This document shows positions 1-9,562 of a stretch of DNA of 64,000 bases, piece by piece. The stretch's first letter is position 1; each line of letters begins with the position of its first letter. Under the pieces are notes generated by a model. That model made no database searches. It was not told the origin of the DNA and saw only the letters and a program-made list of their open reading frames with translations. Source of the DNA: Siphonodentalium dalli (lineage: Eukaryota > Mollusca > Scaphopoda > Gadilida > Siphonodentaliidae). The DNA lies in NCBI GenBank assembly GCA_032622095.1, contig CP136064.1, positions 130,993,605 to 131,057,604 of the forward strand, written 5' to 3'. The position numbers and the translations under genes were made by a program.

Positions 1-290
1 ATCTGACAGTCACTATGACTCCTGTCTACCTATATGATCTGACAGTCACTATGACTCCTGTCTACCTGTATGATCTGACTCACAATGACTCCTGTCTACC
101 TATATGATCTGACAGTCACTATGACTCCTGACTACCTGTATGATCTGACTCACTATGACTCCCGTCTACCTATATGATCTGACAGTCACTATGACTCCTG
201 TCTACCTACATGATCTGACAGTCACTATGACTCCTGTCTACCTATATGATCTGTCAGTCACTATGACTCCTTTCTACCTGCATGATCTGA
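1..290. repeat. 36-bp tandem repeat array
   Basis: Eight or so head-to-tail copies of a 36-bp unit (ATCTGACAGTCACTATGACT followed by CCTGTCTACCTATATG) fill the start of the window and probably continue before it. Two copies lack four bases (the ACAG after ATCTG) and others differ by single substitutions. There are no unique spacers, so this is a minisatellite and not a CRISPR array. It lies just upstream of the first visible phosphatase exon. Confidence 0.95.
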
Positions 291-414
291 ACATATAAAT
301 CTTTCAAATGAAGAATAGATTATTCCATTGTTTCTTGAATAACAGGATAATTCAGTCCATAATCAAATGTTAACTGCTGTGTAACTTTTAACAACATTAT
401 GTTGTACTCTTTAG

Positions 415-538
415 ATGATTTGATGTACCAACTGCAATGTTACCCAGCTGATGCCAAAGGAGAGAGAGAAGAAATGCAGGATGCACACTTCATATTGGAG
501 GACTTCCATCAGAAGATTTCAAATTTGGACAAAAGCAT
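415..538 (+). CDS. ILKAP: ILKAP-like phosphatase exon with the EREEMQD motif
   Basis: This is the first visible coding exon. The acceptor is TTGTACTCTTTAG (ending 414) and the donor is GTTAGT (539). An alternative acceptor at 447 has a poorer pyrimidine tract and would drop the conserved residues LQCYPADAK, which line up with LKGYVAERK in vertebrate ILKAP as I remember it, so 415 was chosen. The exon encodes the N-terminal edge of the PP2C domain. The GEREEMQDAH segment supplies the phosphate-contacting arginine and a metal-binding aspartate. It begins in phase 2 relative to a missing upstream exon and ends with two bases of a split Ile codon that the exon at 16443 completes. Confidence 0.93.
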
Positions 539-683
539 GTTAGTGATGAATCCCTATAGGTTATATATCATAAATACAGTATCGCCGCATTTTAGTATAC
601 TGTGTAGCTAAATCGTTTAAAGCGAGATGTGTAACTCACTTGTTTAAAGGTAAAGCTAGAAAATACCTCATTCTCAGATTTAT

Positions 684-1300
684 TATGCCCCCGATCTCTG
701 ATGGAGATTTGGGGGTATATAGTGGAGCCCTCCGTCCGTCCGTCCTTCCGTCTGTCTAGCCGTCCGTCCTTCCGTCCGTCCGTACGAACGTTTCAACTCA
801 TAACTTTGGTTTCGCTAACTCAATTTAGTTGATCTTTGGTATGCTAATAGACCACCCGGGGGGGACAAGATTTCCCCATAACTGCGGTTTCGTCCGCCCA
901 TTGTTTCCAGAGTTACGCCCCTTTTTGGTTTTCTGCTACTTTTTTTGGTTTCCAGATGATAACTTGAGTTTGGATTGTTTATTTGCAAAACCCGTTTTTT
1001 TGTGTATTACCAATATCGCAATACAGGTCAAGGTAAATTTTCGGTTCAATCGGATAATTTTTGTGAGAGTTATGACCCTTTTTCGACTTAAAAAATTCAT
1101 GTTTTTTTTTTAGAAAATTCAGTTTTCCTTCTATTTTTGTGGCACCAGACCAAATTTGAAGCTAATATAGAACTAAATACTCATGAATAACCTAACTTTA
1201 CAAAGTGCCATAAGTATTTGCACAAAAATAAGAAAAATCCTCTCTGATTGTACAGTCGGGGGCGTTACCTCCGCCCAGCGGTGCACTTGTTTTTCTAATA
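684..1300 (+). repeat. TTATGCCCC-type dispersed repeat
   Basis: The element opens with a short stem-loop (GCCCCCGATCTC paired loosely with GAGATTTGGGGGT), then a CGTCCGTCC/CGTCCTTCC tract. It continues with monotonous text of the kind TTTGGTATGCTGATAGA and ends near GGGGGCGTTACCTCCGCCCA. The same architecture recurs at 16643-21045, so this is one copy of a dispersed family. No coding capacity is seen. The open frame at 829-1113 follows the repeat text and is not a gene. Confidence 0.75.
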
Positions 1301-1399
1301 AACATAATGTGACACATTTTAGTTTTATTTCTAAATTTTTATCGAAATTTATGTAAATAATACAACTGGAGAGATGTATATGCAATGTTATTTTCTTTA

Positions 1400-2390
1400 A
1401 AGAAACAAATTTGTGACCTATTTTGAAGACCTATTCTACTAGTATGCAACTACACTAGCCGAGTTGATTCAAGATTTGAATCGATATCGGCCTCCCGATT
1501 TCTTTATCAGATTTCATCATATGGATTCTGCAGGAAATTGCTGATTCACATGGCCCTATCATTTATACATAGTCGGTGACCATTATTATGCTGTAACATT
1601 AGGATGAAAAAATCTTTCTCCAATGGACATTGATTGTGGCCCCTTATGATGTTATTTGTGTGTTGAAATATTTACGTACAATACATGTACATGTAGTGTT
1701 ATTTATTTCAGTGTTTTATGGTTTCTATCATAAATTCACGTCAAAGTTACGTTACACTCTGAACTACATGGTACATGTATATTCCTTCTATTCACTAGAG
1801 GCGGGTTCTATGTTTCCCTACACCTGTAAGTAACCGAGAGGTTCAAGGAGGAACCGAGTGTCAAGCCATCAGGCAGCACGTCGACTAATGCCGGGTAATC
1901 TCGGATGCTCTACATAACAGTGAATATAGCACAGTTATTGGCCACGGCAGAGACTTTTAACAGACCCTCAATTTGTTTTATAAAAGTTATTATTATCCAT
2001 CCCTTAACTGACACTATTTCTGATTGGGCAAAAGCCGTCACATGATAATCTGGGCAAAAGTCACATTGGACTCCCAAAAGTTATACTGGACTCAATCGAG
2101 TTCAATATGACTTTTGTTTATCAGGACTCCTTGATGTCACAAAGTAACTCTATTGCCAAATGAATTGGTGAAATTGTGATGCACGCGCAATACTCTGGTG
2201 GATTTAGCAGACGTTTCACTTCCGCATGGTGTTTTTTTTTTTCACTTCCGTGTTTACTGTTCCAAATCATGCTTTCTGATGATCAAATACAGGCTTTTAT
2301 AGAGAATCAAGTGCTGACAAATACCAAAAATAACCGTGCACAAATGTTTTATTCCCAAAATTTGGATAAACATACAGATAGATAATAAAA
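1400..2390. other. Intron sequence without recognised gene
   Basis: AT-rich, non-repetitive sequence. At 2060-2130 there are imperfect inverted copies of a short motif (CACATTGGACTCC, TTATACTGGACTC and its inverse in TTCAATATGACTTTTG) related to the core of the hairpin at 2394-2561. Short open frames here have no coding character. Confidence 0.6.
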
Positions 2391-2393
2391 ATG

Positions 2394-2561
2394 TCATTAT
2401 ACAATGTTGTGTATGCAGTATTTGTTTTTCTTGTACTCATCCAGGTTGTGGTGAAAAGTCATATTAGACTCGACACTGCGTGTCTCGTCCAATATGACTT
2501 TTCACCACAACCTGGACTCATACAAGAAAAACACATACTGTACACAACATTGTGTAATAAC
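2394..2561. repeat. Long near-perfect inverted repeat (hairpin)
   Basis: The left arm (about 2396-2478) and right arm (about 2486-2559) are reverse complements with only a few differences around a short centre (GACACTGCGTGTC region). The shared text includes AGGTTGTGGTGAAAAGTCAT on the left and its complement on the right. The overlapping open frames at 2391-2573 and 2494-2685 result from this palindrome and are not genes. It could be a small foldback element or could form an RNA hairpin if transcribed in the intron. Confidence 0.9.
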
Positions 2562-2579
2562 TTTATACCATAAAGTATT

Positions 2580-3945
2580 AACAGGGCTTAAATTGTTCGC
2601 CTGTCCACTAGTCTCTGATAAGCTTTGTAATTTGTTTATGGGTGACGGGTCGATTCTACTGAACATAATTGCTTATGCCCAATAACACGTTCCGACTAAC
2701 TATTTGGGAACGATTGTGTCCTGGGACAGGATTCAGTCAATGTGGTTGGAATTTTCTACGATTTGAGTACATTTGCTACATTCTTCCAAAGGGGATAGTG
2801 TTCAGAACTTAAGACACCAACTGATTGGGTTTATTCAATGAATTATATGTCTTAATGTAGGGTAATATTACCTGTCAGCATCTACATTTGGAATGATAAA
2901 ATAAAAAAATCTATATCCATTGCTGGGTTTCATGAACATATGGTTCACCAGCTTTCTGCAAATTCCTAATAATCAAGAATTGGCAGGGTTATTAATTTTT
3001 AAATCTTGAAGGCAATCAGAATTTGATTCTCGCAACGGGTCATGGATAAATTGATAGTTGGAGTCATGACCCAACCTAACATGGTTTTAAAGCCTCTTAA
3101 CTGTAAGTTCAACAATAGTGATCCTTCTGAGATAGGCCGTCTTGAATAAATCAGACTGAAACCCATCAAACAGAGCCCACGAAGCAACAACCGTTGGTGA
3201 TCAAAGAGTCATTGCCCTCAGGGAGGATCAAGGGTCTGGGTCCTCACGGAACGAACAGCAGACAACGGTCAATTTCGCCTTTCCATCCACATCAGACTGA
3301 CATGGCTCCACTTGAAGTCAAAAGAGTTAGTACCTCATAATTGGTGGCTAATGTGCGCTAAAAAAACAGTAGCACAAGGATTTGGGCCCTTCGTCTGCTA
3401 AGAAATGATCAGAGTCTACACAAGAAGACAAAATCTTCTTGTTTATCAAAATAACTCTGGCTGTTTTCATTCATCGTCCACAGCCTGTTCATCCTTTGGC
3501 GGCCTGCTTGAAGTTGTTCCAACAAAATGGGCACCCATTTTCCGAACAAAAATTATTTAGAACAAATCATTCTGGCTGATGTTGTTTACTCTCTCACATC
3601 ACCTTTCTGTGCTCAAATAACTATTCTGCAATGCACAGGCACATTTATGATACCATTAAAATGTTAAAGTGGACCATTATATTCAGTAAATGTGCTATTT
3701 TAAAACATTCTTTTTGGTACAATTGAGAAAGTCACTACTTCCTCGGAAGAAGAGTGTCTCCCTTTGGGCTGGTCCCTGCCCTGCCCGTCGCACTTCTGGA
3801 AACATTATTGCCAATCACCATAATCAGAGCTACAATCAGGGAGACTGCATAAACTCTATTCTGGATCAACGGGCGGTGGAGGTCGTAGTCAACTCGATAC
3901 AGTCTTTTTACTGGAATCAGCTTGTCTGTATATCTGTCTTTCATC
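2580..3945. other. Intron sequence, nothing recognised
   Basis: Mostly single-copy-looking intron DNA. A moderately GC-richer patch at 3735-3945 has open frames on both strands (90 and 69 codons), but neither shows a recognisable motif. Confidence 0.5.
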
Positions 3946-3946
3946 C

Positions 3947-4170
3947 GAGCTTTTATTCCTAAATTTTTCTGTCAATATTTTAAAACTTGGCACAGATTTT
4001 TAGTACCTGTGCACCTACGATTATGAGGTCTGTCCTACTTTTTGTGTGGAGTTATCCCCCTTTTTTTACTTCGAAAAGTTTCTCAAAATGCATAATTTTG
4101 TCCAAGCTATTATTCCTACATTTTTCTGTCAATTTGTTTTTTAAACTTGGCACAGATATTTAGTACAAAG
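3947..4170. repeat. Tandem repeat of about 156 bp, interrupted by the 8-kb transposon
   Basis: Two diverged units start with GCTTTTATTCCTAAATTTTT (3950) and GCTATTATTCCTACATTTTT (4106) and both run into AACTTGGCACAGAT...TTTAGTAC. The continuation (TGCACCTGCGATTATGAGGT and so on) resumes at 12245 on the far side of the large transposon, and a further scrap (AACTTGGCACAGAGG) is at 15467. The 8-kb element therefore landed inside this repeat. Confidence 0.75.
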
Positions 4171-4173
4171 GGA

Positions 4174-4890
4174 ATAGACCTTGAGCTACCATATGGCCAC
4201 CCTCCCCCCTATGCGGATTTTAGCCGACTATGTTTTTCCGGTAGAGGGATGTATTTCACACATTTTTCTGCTTGTTTGCCACTCGGGGGTGGGGGCTTTT
4301 TCATTTTATAGCGATTTTCAACAAACTACTGTGATTTTTTGCGATAAAATCCTCTTTGGGGTAGGGGAAATATTTATCTCAAAATCAATACTAAAACTAT
4401 ATGTATCTTTTCAAACTCACTTTCATTCGAACTGTATATAATAAGTGTTTGCATTGATAGCGTTACATGGGTACCTGACTCGATATTTTTCTTAAAGTGA
4501 CACCGATGATTCGATTTTTTATTTATTTTGAAGATATGTCTAAAAAGTACAGTATGTGAACTTACGCATGCATAATGTAATTAAACTATGATAAATACTG
4601 ATGTTTTCATGATTTTCCTCGAGAATATAGGCCAGGGCAGTTTTCTATAATATTCCACGAGCACATGGGTGTATATAGGTAGTCCTTGTTCACATGTTTC
4701 GAGGCCATTGAATCCAAGATGGCCGCCAAAATTGAATATCTGACCTGGTAAATTTTAATTCACAATCACTCAGTGAGTTTATGGGATATCATGTCGCGCG
4801 ATATGTCATTCTATTGATAATTGAGTAGTCCTTATTTGTAGGTATCAATAAATTTCATATATTCAAAATGGCCGCCAAGATGGCCGCCGG
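4174..4890. repeat. Left inverted terminal region of the 8-kb element
   Basis: It contains the terminal block CTATGCGGATTTTAG and the inner ATGGCCGCC-rich block, both inverted at the right end (11915-12240). Sequence from about 4690 to 5270 is also clearly related to the arms of the 24022-28345 foldback. Shared text includes GTTTGGAACTGG, CCTTCCGATC and GAACGCGGTATAA. Confidence 0.8.
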
Positions 4891-5283
4891 AAGTGGAAAA
4901 TATGACGATTTTTCACTAATATCTTCTAGATCAGTTTCTGCTGTTTGGAACTGGTTGAGGATTGTGACCTTATTTATATATTTTTATATTAACCTATCTT
5001 CGGAGTAATGAAAAAGACAATTATTGGGTCCCTAACCCCTTCCGATCCCTCAAAATTTTGATTTTACAGAACGCGGTATAAAATTTCACAAAAAATCACA
5101 ATCGGTTTTCTAGTCATGTTTCAATAAGGAATGAGCAGAACTGTGGAATGTAAGTGAGGCAAGACATTACCCATGGATATTCCAAACCATAAGAACACAA
5201 GTTGTTTCTTTGGCCCAAAATGGCCGCCAAAATATGGAAAATGGTAGATATTTTTGACACAATCGAAAGAACCTTTATAAACA

Positions 5284-5712
5284 TCAATCCTCACTAGAAT
5301 CACTGTCAGATAGATAGTAGAGAATGTCACAATCGTCGTCTGAACTGATATCACCATTGTCACCTGAATGATCATTCTCTGTGCAACTCTCGGACTCGCT
5401 CAGGATATCTATGAGTGCAACTGGAGCTGGGTCCCCACTTGTCCAATCTATGTCAATTCTGTCCATATCGTCCAATTTCCAACCATTTCCAATCGGACTA
5501 GGAATATCTGGACACGGGATGTGAGAATTCTCCCAGATCAGCGCCTGATAGTTTGCCCTGTCTGTATGCTTCTTAAGGGACCAACGGCATGGTGGTAATA
5601 AACTCGTATCAGTGCCAGTAGAACTACTGATGATAGCCCCGGCTTTCACATGGAACTTCTTATTAAACATGTCGTAACGTAGGTTATCGATATCACAATA
5701 AGTTTTTCCACC
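5284..5712 (-). pseudogene. C-terminal fragment of the transposon protein, after a frameshift
   Basis: Minus-strand frame continuing the 822-codon frame after a single-base shift near 5713. In this frame the sequence reads GGKTYCDIDNLRYDMFNKKF and later LLPPCRWSLKKHTDRANYQA. The LPPC...L..H..RANYQA...W pattern followed by a PSP..GW...PAP block is the usual C-terminal tail I associate with these multi-copy invertebrate proteins. The last part is very acidic (SESESCTEND...SDSDSSED). It lies in the same orientation directly after the main frame and is inferred to be one exon with it. Confidence 0.75.
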
Positions 5713-8161
5713 ACACGAAACGCTCGAGTTCTGCGTATACTTCTATGGGGATGTCAATGTCCCGACCGACGGATTCGAATGTTTTCAGAAACTCAGGTTG
5801 ATCAGTTAAGAGTTTCATTGGAACGAGTTTTCCTCGTCGTACAAATGCGCTGGTTGTGTCGCATCCAGTGAATGCGTGCACAGCGGGAAGTACATTACAA
5901 AGATCCTGGCCATTTGCAGACACAGCTTCGTGGATGTCAATCAATCGTCTCTTATTGCCAGTGCCAGTATCAAAATACAGTTTTGTTTTTATGTCTCTAG
6001 CGTACTTTAGTAAAATTATAAACACATCTGTGTCGGGGGATCTCACAATTATATTCGACTCTTGATCTAGCGTTGCTGAAGCGTGTAGACAGTGAAGAAC
6101 CATCTTTGTATCGGCTTCTTCTTGAGTTGAACATAGATCTGCAACGCGCACACAGCTGACACACATAGCATCTGCACTGGTTAAAAGGTAGCAGTCATCC
6201 TCACACGAAAAGTAGACTTGCCTAGTGTGCAGTTTTTCTGCATAAGACGGTTTCTTCCATTCGGACAAAATTAGTCTTATAAGCTGTGTCTTGTTATTGT
6301 CGTTCGCGAGAAACTTTTTCCAATCCTTGGGTGTTTTTGTTTTCGGCCCAGACAATAGAATTTTCTGCGACGTACCTCTTCTCGTTCGTTCAAATGCCTT
6401 GATCGAGTTCTCCTTATATGAGTCAGTGACGAAGTCAACTCGCCCCCTATCTGAAAGAATCCCGAAAACTGCAGATGCGACCTCCTCGAACGTTTCGGGA
6501 ACAACAGACATTGACTGGAGAATAGCGTTTCCGTCATAAATTCGAACAGATGGTCCCTTTGGTGCTACAACTCCTGAATTATCGACGCCACATTCAAGCT
6601 TATGCATAAGTTTTGACTTATCTGTTTTGTATGGGCAGCCATCTGCTGTCGCTAAACTCCACGGAACAGGTCCAAGTGGGTACGAAAGAGTAACCCTCAA
6701 ATCGATGTTGTTCTTACAAGCCAGTAAAACCATTTGTCCAAAAACATTTCTCTCGGCCTTGAGTTGCACAACCTTGCTGCTCGATGCTTTGACTTTATGT
6801 CGAACTGTGAGAGAAGCAAACGTTTTTATTCCAGACTTCTTGATAGGGTCATGGAAAATTGTTGTCTTTTTGATAATCCTATCATTTACAAAAGAATCCA
6901 AGGCCTTTGAACCTTTGTGTCCAATTGAAAGTAGGTCATCGGCAACCGCTACTGGTGCTGGCATTCCAGACGAGATACAATATAGTTCGTCCTTGTTTTC
7001 GGTTGAGAATGAATTCATGAAGTTGTTGAACGCGTTGGCAACTCGTTGAACACCAATTTCGATTCGTACGATTGATGCTGGTTCCATGCTTTTATGTACG
7101 CTTTCTGTTGTGTCATCGTTACCAATCATCTTGAGTGTTTCGTGATAGAACTTCGCTCTTTGGTACCTCGTCACACACCATCGTTCATATGCCGCTTGAT
7201 TCCTGCTAAATCCGACTATTCCGCCATGGGATTTCGCATGCCGATTGATAGTTTGCTCAATAGTTATGTCAACTGGAGTTCTAGACACTGGAACATCAGA
7301 TCTCGAAACACTGAACCCATTGTTGCGGAGTAAATCATCAGCACCAGAATGTGTTTTGTTAAGATTGGTCATGGTATGCAAATATACAGGCAAATATCTG
7401 GCGTAGTTATGATGATTCATGGAGAAAAACAATGGACACAGTTTCTGCAATGTGGCGATGTGAAGGTCGAGTTTGTTCTCTCGAGTTGCCCGCAGGCACG
7501 TGAGGATAGACCACACATTGTCGATATAGAACATCCAGAACTGTGCAGTCTTTCCCAAAATACCCTGTCGAACGGACTCTTTGAATTGCATGTACCTTTC
7601 ATGGTACGACTGGACATTTTCGGAACTTGAAATATGCGTGTGGTTACTGTTATTTGGTACTTCAACCAATGATTTAATCGCATCTCCCTCAAGGGACGGT
7701 GGACGCGGCTCTGTACGCTCGAACACATCGAACAGCATCCGTTCCAAGCACTCAAGCACAAGAGTGTGTACCCGTAGGGCGCGGTTATAATGTTTCCCGG
7801 ACATAACCCTATCCACAGAACCACTCGCACATATACCAGCTTCCAATACTATCTCCGATAAACCACTGCCTTCCATAATCTTCCCAACTGTTCCGAAAAT
7901 TGAACAAATTATGTGAAACACACCCAAACGGATAATGACATCAGGGAATTCAGTTGGTTTCTGCCACAGTATAGCATATGCTTTCTTAGCTACAGCCAAG
8001 TCGAATGTAATTATGGTGTATTTCTGACCTAGTAACTGTGTTGCCCTCTTAGACACATCGATAACATGCTGAACGGTGGTGTTATCTGTGATAGGAAAAG
8101 GGACAGGGGTCATGTACCCTACTGTTGATTGTTTCATTTGCAGCTTATCCATCCTACCCAA
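5693..8161 (-). CDS. Large transposon-encoded protein, main part (GCDTTSAF family), putative PIN/FEN-like domain
   Basis: An 822-codon open frame, the longest in the window. I recognise it as a member of an uncharacterised multi-copy family common in invertebrate genomes. Family marks are VGYMTPVPFP, ITFDLAVAKKAYAI, IIRLGVFHIICS and VHAFTGCDTTSAFVRRGK. Near the C-terminus three acidic motifs are spaced as in PIN/FEN-type metal nucleases: EEADTK (about residues 681-686), SPDTDVFIILL (Asp710, Asp712) and GCDTTS (Asp768). That resemblance is inferred from the motif pattern and is not a proven homology. The true coding sequence continues from the piece at 8134-8453 and into 5284-5712 through frameshifts, so the ATG at 8161 is probably not the real start. 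Plus-strand open frames across this region are shadows. Confidence 0.8.
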   Translation of the reverse strand: MGRMDKLQMKQSTVGYMTPVPFPITDNTTVQHVIDVSKRATQLLGQKYTIITFDLAVAKKAYAILWQKPTEFPDVIIRLGVFHIICSIFGTVGKIMEGSGLSEIVLEAGICASGSVDRVMSGKHYNRALRVHTLVLECLERMLFDVFERTEPRPPSLEGDAIKSLVEVPNNSNHTHISSSENVQSYHERYMQFKESVRQGILGKTAQFWMFYIDNVWSILTCLRATRENKLDLHIATLQKLCPLFFSMNHHNYARYLPVYLHTMTNLNKTHSGADDLLRNNGFSVSRSDVPVSRTPVDITIEQTINRHAKSHGGIVGFSRNQAAYERWCVTRYQRAKFYHETLKMIGNDDTTESVHKSMEPASIVRIEIGVQRVANAFNNFMNSFSTENKDELYCISSGMPAPVAVADDLLSIGHKGSKALDSFVNDRIIKKTTIFHDPIKKSGIKTFASLTVRHKVKASSSKVVQLKAERNVFGQMVLLACKNNIDLRVTLSYPLGPVPWSLATADGCPYKTDKSKLMHKLECGVDNSGVVAPKGPSVRIYDGNAILQSMSVVPETFEEVASAVFGILSDRGRVDFVTDSYKENSIKAFERTRRGTSQKILLSGPKTKTPKDWKKFLANDNNKTQLIRLILSEWKKPSYAEKLHTRQVYFSCEDDCYLLTSADAMCVSCVRVADLCSTQEEADTKMVLHCLHASATLDQESNIIVRSPDTDVFIILLKYARDIKTKLYFDTGTGNKRRLIDIHEAVSANGQDLCNVLPAVHAFTGCDTTSAFVRRGKLVPMKLLTDQPEFLKTFESVGRDIDIPIEVYAELERFVWWKNLL

Positions 8162-8453
8162 GGAGGTACAGTCGGTCCGAATTCACGAGCGGATAATCTG
8201 GCCACCATCCAGATGAAATTGGAAAGTTCGCCAGTGATACAATCCAATGAATCCGATATATTAGTAGCTGAGTACGTCGGTAAAGTCGGCTCGATTTTAC
8301 TTTTGACATAGCATGGTTCCAGTTCCAGCACCTTTGGTACAACAGACCTGGCCCTTGACCTCTGTATCTGTGGCAATGTCTCGAGATCATTCATCTGGGG
8401 AACGATGGTTTCCTGGATAACAATGCCATGTGCCGTGTGTGTCGTTCCCGACC
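8134..8453 (-). pseudogene. Second-exon start of the transposon protein, broken by a frameshift
   Basis: After an AG acceptor at 8454-8455 (minus strand) the frame reads GSGTTHTAHGIVIQETIVPQ and continues to PPWVGWISCK before a stop. The GTTH...GIVIQ block directly follows DNFDLCEETLSG from the preceding exon, as expected for this family. The PPWVGW block should run on into QSTVGYMTPV, which lies in another frame. A single-base shift near 8150 therefore separates this piece from the 822-codon frame. Confidence 0.75.
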
Positions 8454-9288
8454 CTTAAATGTAAGAAAGTGTGCAATTAAGTAATAGCATTGATGTCGGC
8501 GTATAGTATATAGCAACAATACAGAACCAACACACATACTCTTTATTTAAAACAATCTTTCATAAATTTGAACCCAATCGATATAAATGACCATTATAAA
8601 TCTTTAATGTCGTACTAGCTTTCGGCTATACAGCCTTCGTCGGGTACATGAATGAACAATCATTTGAAAATACACATTGATATACAGGCAAACTTTTTAT
8701 CGCGTAACTGTGACGTAAACGAACGTTACCTGACAAAATTTGGCGCCAAATGAAAAGTGGCGGGAAAACTTACAGGTGAAAGACGCGCCAAACATAGAAG
8801 CTACATATGTAGCGTTGTGAAGAAAAGTCTAAGCTACATGTGTTCCCATATACTCAAGCATTGACTTTTCTTCACAACGCTACATAAGTAGCTTCTATGT
8901 TTGGCCCGTCTTTCACCTGTAAGTTTTCCCGCCACTTTTCATTTGGCGCCAAATTTTGTCAGGTAACGTTCGTTTACGTCACAGTTACACGATAAAAAGT
9001 TTGCCTGTATATCAATGTGTATTTTCAAATGATTGTTCATTCATGTACCCGATGAAGGCTGTATAGCCGAAACCTAGTACGATATTAAACTTGGTGTTAT
9101 CTTATTTTAGTAGGTTAATGCGATTGCATGGCTGACAAATAAGATTTGCATCATTAACAAATGCTCATGGAATATTCGTGTGAGTTCCTTAAACGCATGC
9201 TACAATTGCCACGTTCTTTATGGTTTGGAAAAGTCACTTGCAATTCGTGAATTTTATGCAATGTGCAATCATTAATTAATCTATCTAC
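8454..9288 (-). other. Intron of the transposon gene
   Basis: The donor on the minus strand is CTTTCAG|GTAGAT (GT at 9288-9287) and the acceptor is ACATTTAAG|GGTCGG (AG at 8455-8454). Splicing joins LSG to SGTTHTAHG in frame. The intron is 835 bp, and more than half of it is the foldback at 8603-9089. Confidence 0.7.
8603..9089. mobile_element. 487-bp foldback element (MITE-like) in the transposon intron
   Basis: Arms of about 227 bp (8603-8829 and 8863-9089) are inverted copies with few mismatches, separated by about 33 bp. The termini read TTTAATGTCGTACTAGCTTT on the left and the complement of AAACCTAGTACGATATTAAA on the right. The arms include GGCGCCAAATGAAAAGTGGC and its complement. No coding capacity. 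It is inserted within the predicted intron, so it need not disrupt the protein. Confidence 0.93.
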
Positions 9289-9562
9289 CTGAAAGCGTCT
9301 CTTCACACAGATCGAAGTTATCCCAACAGAAATGCACAACCGCATTATTGTCCAATGATATCCCTTCAGGAAGAACAGATTTCTGTGTAGCCAGGCTGTT
9401 GAAAATTGCTGTCTCGAGCTCCAGTGTTTTTGTATATGACTGGCAATGGCCGAGTCTATTCAGAATAGTGATAATCGCAGAACTTCCTGTGAGATGGCGT
9501 ACAGTCATGGACAGACAGGCGTGTTTCCTCATTAACCAACGCCCGTTTGTCGCAGAATACAT
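9289..9562 (-). pseudogene. End of first exon of the transposon protein, after a frameshift
   Basis: This frame reads YSATNGRWLMRKHACLSM, then VRHLTGSSAIITILNRLGHC and VVHFCWDNFDLCEETLSG, and ends at a consensus GT donor. The preceding frame (9532-10806) ends in SEDIC followed by out-of-frame residues. SEDIC joined to YSATNGR is the expected family text, so a one-base shift near 9560 is inferred. Confidence 0.75.

Noticed and set aside
1..290. Regular 36-bp repeats resembling a CRISPR array
   Set aside because: Units abut without unique spacers and the window is clearly eukaryotic. It is a minisatellite.
5856..8311. Several plus-strand frames of 60-140 codons
   Set aside because: Shadows antisense to the large transposon protein gene.
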